Source of the DNA: Theobroma cacao
Taxonomy: Eukaryota > Streptophyta > Magnoliopsida > Malvales > Malvaceae
Assembly: GCF_000208745.1 (NCBI RefSeq)
Contig: NC_030850.1
Coordinates: forward strand, 11,516,640-11,580,639
Length of the DNA: 64,000 bases
Reading direction: 5' to 3'
How positions within the stretch are numbered: position 1 is the stretch's first letter; each line of letters begins with the position of its first letter. Below, piece by piece: positions 61,419 through 64,000 of this stretch. The notes under the pieces were generated by a model, which saw nothing but the letters and a program-made list of their open reading frames with translations, was not told where the DNA came from and did not search any database. The position numbers and the translations under genes were made by a program.

Positions 61419-62744
61419 CTAGTCATAAACACAAATTTTGACCCTAAGATCCAAAAATACGCTGAATCACTTACTGCCTCTGATGATTGGCTACGATTTA
61501 CTAATCTTCCACAAATAAAAGTTGCTCCGCCAAGCCTTTCTAAACACCAAGAAATACGTGTAGTAGACTACATTGAGATGCACAAGTTGTACGTCAAACA
61601 GTCTATAATCAATCGTGTTTTACTTGATTCAGTATCTTTTGCAGGGTTAATTGTTGATACGTTTACTACTCCCATGATTGATGTAGCCAATGAACTTGGA
61701 CTCCCTTATTATCTTTTCAACACTTCTGTTGCAGCCAGTCTTCTATTCATGTTACACCTAATTACTCGCCATGATCAAGTTGGTCGGGAGTTTCAAGCCT
61801 CTGATACTGGGTTAGTTATTCCAGGTTATGTAAACCCGGTTCCTAGTAATGTTTTATATGCATTATTGTTTGACAAGACTGGTGGGTGCATTTGCTTCTT
61901 AAACCTTGTGAGAAGATTCAAGGAAACCAAGGTCATCATTACTAATTCTTTTGCGGAGTTGGAATTTCACGCAGTTAAGTACCTATTAGAGGTAGACCAT
62001 AATATACCCTTTGACATGGTGAGGTCGCTCCACCTTCAAAGTCTGAGTAGTTCGCTCTACGATGAGGTCTAGCTGGATGAGATCATGAAATGGCTTGACA
62101 ATCAACCATCATCGACGGTGGTTTTCCTGTGTTTTGGAAGCCTAGTACCCATAGATGAAGCACAAGCCATAGAAATTGCACAGAAGCTGGAGAAATACGG
62201 ACATCGATTCTTGTGGTCAGTTCGAATACAGAGGCCAATAAGCGATGCAACATCATGCAAGCCTAATAATTACACTGATCTCAAGGAAATGTTACCCTAA
62301 CGATTTTTGGAACGGATAAAAGGAAGAGGAATGGTTTGCGGTTGGGCTCCACAAGTTGAGGTCCTTGCCCATAAATCCATTTGAGGCTTTGTATCACTCT
62401 GTGGATGGAACTCAATTTCGGAGAGCTTATGGTATGGGGTGCCCATTTTGATTTGGTCGTTGAACGCAGAACAACAACTGAATGCTTTTCAGATGGTGAA
62501 AGATTAGGGATTAACATTGGAGATGAGATTAGATTATAAGCTTGGCGAGAGTGAGTTAGTGATGGCAGATGATATAGAGAAAGCTATAAAATCCTTGATG
62601 GGGGCTGATAGTGAGGTGTGAATCAAGGTTAAAAAGATGAGTCAAATGAGTAGGGAAGCTGTGAGGAATAGTAATGGATCTTCATTCTCTTCATATGCCT
62701 ACTTGATTGAATTCATGATGGTTAATGCCCATAACAAGTCTTGA
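61419..62744 (+). pseudogene. UDP-glycosyltransferase (UGT71-like) pseudogene
   Basis: Family 1 UGTs transfer sugar from UDP-sugars to small acceptors in the cytosol. One frame runs 442 codons without a frameshift from a truncated start (about 50 N-terminal residues, including the catalytic-His region, are missing) to the natural stop at 62742. Acceptor-domain text includes 'PMIDVANELGLPYYLF', 'RHDQVGREF' and 'TKVIITNSFAELE'; donor-domain text includes 'PSSTVVFLCFGSL' and the 44-residue PSPG box (62343-62474). Premature stops lie at 62070, 62298, 62382, 62505 and 62619; the third destroys a Gly of the PSPG box. The HCGWNS motif reads LCGWNS, losing the nucleotide-sugar His. It has no introns and no recognisable promoter; 5' truncation lies next to copia LTR DNA. 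Assignment to UGT71 is by overall likeness. Confidence 0.9.
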
Positions 62745-63369
62745 GAAGCATCACCATTTATGCCACCTAAATCTGTAGAAGAGAAACAGGCTTGATTGAA
62801 TGAATAGTATGTTAAAAACTGAAATGGAGTCATTTGCATCTATTTATGGATTCTATCTTGGTTGGGGTGGGTTCAGTTGAATCCTGCTTCTTTTCTACAA
62901 ATGTCTTTATTTTGGTTGTCTATATATTTTATAGGGGATTTTTTTTAGCCCTTATAAATAACATGTTTTTGTAAATAACTCTCGGGATAATTTTAACTAT
63001 TTTTAGCCACCAAAAAAGATTTTGGGACAAAAATGCCCCTAATGAGCCGTTTTCGTCAGCGTGCACTCTTAAACAGGCGGAAAATGGGAGAAAAAAAATA
63101 TGCAAAGATTGGTTGTGCAAAATACCCATTTTTTTTTAAGGTTGTGCAAAACAAAATAACGTTGTATGAGATGGGTTTTTAGAGATTTGAGACATGGCAT
63201 TCAGATAATAGGAGAAGAGAGATATTAAATTGAATGAAGAACTGGTCGTCATGAATGGAAAGCTTGGCTAATGATGTGAAATCAAAAATCCTTGATACAG
63301 TGGTGAATTGAAAGGAGAAAGATGTGAATCCAAAGCAGAAAATGGTCCTTCTATAGCAAGCCATATGTT
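62745..63369. other. Non-coding DNA after the UGT pseudogene
   Basis: Pseudogene 3' flank, then AT-rich text with homopolymer runs (62940-62947, 63130-63139). No RNA, promoter or repeat recognised. Confidence 0.4.
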
Positions 63370-63960
63370 AGATGGCTGTCGTAGGGCAGGGTTTAGAGTT
63401 TGTGAAACGTCATGTTGGGAATGTGTGACACGGCACCGCTCAGAGTTGGTGAGACGCCATGGAGGGAATTTATGAGACGCCAGAGTTAAGAGTTAGTGAC
63501 ACGCCATGGTGAGAATCTGTGACACGACAGCTTTCAAAGTTGGTGAGACGCCATGAAGGGAATCTGTGACACGCTAGATTAAGAGTTGGTGACACGACGT
63601 GGAGGGAATCTATGACACACCAACGTTTAGAGTTAGTGAGATGCCATGGATGGAATTTGTGAGACGCTAGAGTTAAGAGTTGGTGACACACCATGGAGGG
63701 AATCTGTGACACGCCAGCGTTCAGAGTTGGTGAGACGCCAAGGAGGGAATCTGTGACACGCTAGAGTTCAGAGTTGGTGACACGCCATGGAGGGAAGTTG
63801 TGACATGCCAGAGTTCATAGTTGGTGACACGCCATGGTCATGTTTAGAGTGTGTGACACGACATTACTTGAAAAGTTGACACGCCATAGTCATGGTTTAG
63901 AGTGTGTGACACAGCAGTGCTTGAGTAGCTAACACGTCATGGTTTGAAATAGAGAGAGGA
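63370..63960 (+). repeat. 47-bp minisatellite array
   Basis: Units of 46-47 bp start at 63445, 63492, 63539, 63585 and 63632, and the array continues less regularly to about 63950. Each unit has two half-sites, 'gttggtgagacgccatgg' and 'ctgtgacacgccag', so the gtga(g/c)acgcca word appears about every 23-24 bp. Outer copies carry more changes (acggcac, acgacg, acacag). The minus-strand frame through it is repeat-derived. The array may extend beyond the window edge. Confidence 0.93.
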
Positions 63961-64000
63961 AAAAAAAATGAGCAGTTAACGTGGTAATCGTTTGGACTTC

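Noticed and set aside
63470..63712. 80-codon minus-strand frame with repeated HxLT-type text
   Set aside because: Translation of the 47-bp minisatellite; the peptide repeat follows from the DNA repeat.
63370..63960. CRISPR-like periodic repeat
   Set aside because: Units are contiguous with no unique spacers, the DNA is eukaryotic, and no cas genes exist.

Overview
The window is plant nuclear DNA, almost certainly from a eudicot. It is AT-rich and full of Ty1/copia and Ty3/gypsy retrotransposon debris, solo LTRs and hAT transposons. It carries one large multi-exon host gene whose introns have standard GT..AG borders. The genus cannot be named from the sequence alone.

Layout. 1-18.2 kb is a nested transposon block: the end of a gypsy LTR with a 42-bp minisatellite, a non-coding repeat split by a 5.1-kb hAT element with a perfect 8-bp target duplication, a gutted copia element with a 3-kb AT-rich spacer and an LTR that is itself interrupted by an inverted second copy of the same repeat, and a copia RNase H/LTR remnant. 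A 601-bp non-autonomous hAT relative follows (18231-18831). 18.8-22.4 kb is AT-rich intergenic DNA holding a decayed duplicate of FANCD2 exon 2 and a MITE-like element with long terminal inverted repeats.

22.4-38.2 kb is the one gene that looks functional: a FANCD2 orthologue on the + strand, which I resolve into 31 coding exons (4389 nt, 1462 aa) with consistent phases and an E2F-type site just upstream. FANCD2 is the ubiquitinated clamp subunit of the Fanconi/interstrand-crosslink repair pathway.

38.2-61.4 kb is a second nested graveyard: a minus-strand copia element cut by a solo LTR (TSD CTCCC), a gypsy RT fragment, a minus-strand Athila-like gag with PBS and LTR, further LTR pieces, a 2.9-kb solo LTR (TSD TGGTA) inserted in a reversed LTR, and a plus-strand copia pol cut by a 2.6-kb solo LTR. 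61.4-62.7 kb is a UDP-glycosyltransferase (UGT71-like) pseudogene with five in-frame stops. A 47-bp minisatellite ends the window.

The genes do not form a pathway. FANCD2 is an isolated housekeeping DNA-repair gene in a transposon-dominated neighbourhood. I found no convincing new multi-gene system. The most informative signals are the nested insertion history, with target duplications that can be read directly, the paralogous exon-2 fragment of FANCD2, and repeated palindromes inside the LTRs.
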